Shown piece after piece: positions 5,061 to 5,122 of a DNA stretch of 5,122 nucleotides. The notes under the pieces were generated by a model. That model saw only the letters and a list, made by a program, of their open reading frames with translations. It was not told where the DNA came from and made no database searches. This stretch comes from an uncultured Eubacteriales bacterium (GTDB lineage Bacteria > Bacillota > Clostridia > UBA1381 > UBA9506): contig CABSKZ010000228.1 in NCBI GenBank assembly GCA_902478395.1, positions 1 through 5,122 on the forward strand, written 5' to 3'. A program made the translations under genes and the position numbers. Positions within the stretch are counted from its first letter, which is position 1; every line of letters begins with the position of its first letter.

Positions 5061-5122
5061 CAGCTCCCCGGCGGTGAGGCGGAACTCATTCTCCGCCTTC
5101 ATCTCCAGATAGACGGGCGTGC
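5037..5122 (-). CDS. C-terminal end of an unidentified protein, cut by the window edge
   Basis: The minus-strand frame entering at 5120 encodes 27 residues (TPVYLEMKAENEFRLTAGEL then KALISYR) and ends at TAG 5039-5037. The balanced, charged composition and the intrinsic terminator placed exactly at its end support a real gene. The fragment is too short for me to name a family. Confidence 0.6.
   Translation of the reverse strand, partial: TPVYLEMKAENEFRLTAGELKALISYR

Noticed and set aside
1..5122. CRISPR array, tRNA, rRNA, intact insertion sequence or recombinase gene
   Set aside because: I saw no regularly spaced direct repeats, tRNA-like cloverleaf, rRNA sequence or transposase/recombinase motifs on either strand.

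Overview
The window looks like chromosomal DNA from a low- to mid-GC Firmicute, most likely a gut-type Clostridia (Oscillospiraceae/Lachnospiraceae-like). The reasons are strong AGGAGG-type ribosome binding sites, TATAAT promoters, a ThiW-type ECF S component, an adjacent ispD-ispF pair, and a MATE exporter and PNPOx-fold protein of types common in Clostridia. This is inference from gene content; no database comparison was possible.

Layout: (1) Positions 1-~600 look like accessory, probably mobile-element-derived DNA. They hold three consecutive hairpins (15-133), a 44-codon truncated XRE repressor on the minus strand (194-328) with its own promoter, and a cluster of inverted repeats upstream of it (417-567). 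(2) Positions ~600-754 hold no gene or terminator that I can see. (3) thiW (755-1261, minus) and ispD-ispF (1461-2676, plus) diverge from a 199-bp region with a promoter for each direction. The ispDF operon ends at a textbook intrinsic terminator (2725-2772). (4) Positions 2773-3038 lie between convergent genes and hold only a start-less open frame. (5) A MATE exporter (3039-4361) and an upstream PNPOx-family flavoprotein (4449-4940) lie in tandem on the minus strand, probably co-transcribed. (6) The right edge holds the last 27 codons of an unidentified minus-strand gene, whose terminator overlaps its own coding end.

Function: IspD and IspF catalyse steps 3 and 5 of the MEP isoprenoid pathway. 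ThiW is the substrate-binding membrane subunit of an ECF importer for a thiamine-related compound (probably the thiazole precursor). The MATE exporter plus PNPOx protein could form a small detoxification unit. No convincing new multi-gene system is visible. The parts most worth a second look are the hairpin array with the truncated repressor, the paired dyads beside the repressor promoter, and the 9-bp inverted repeat bracketing the ispD promoter.
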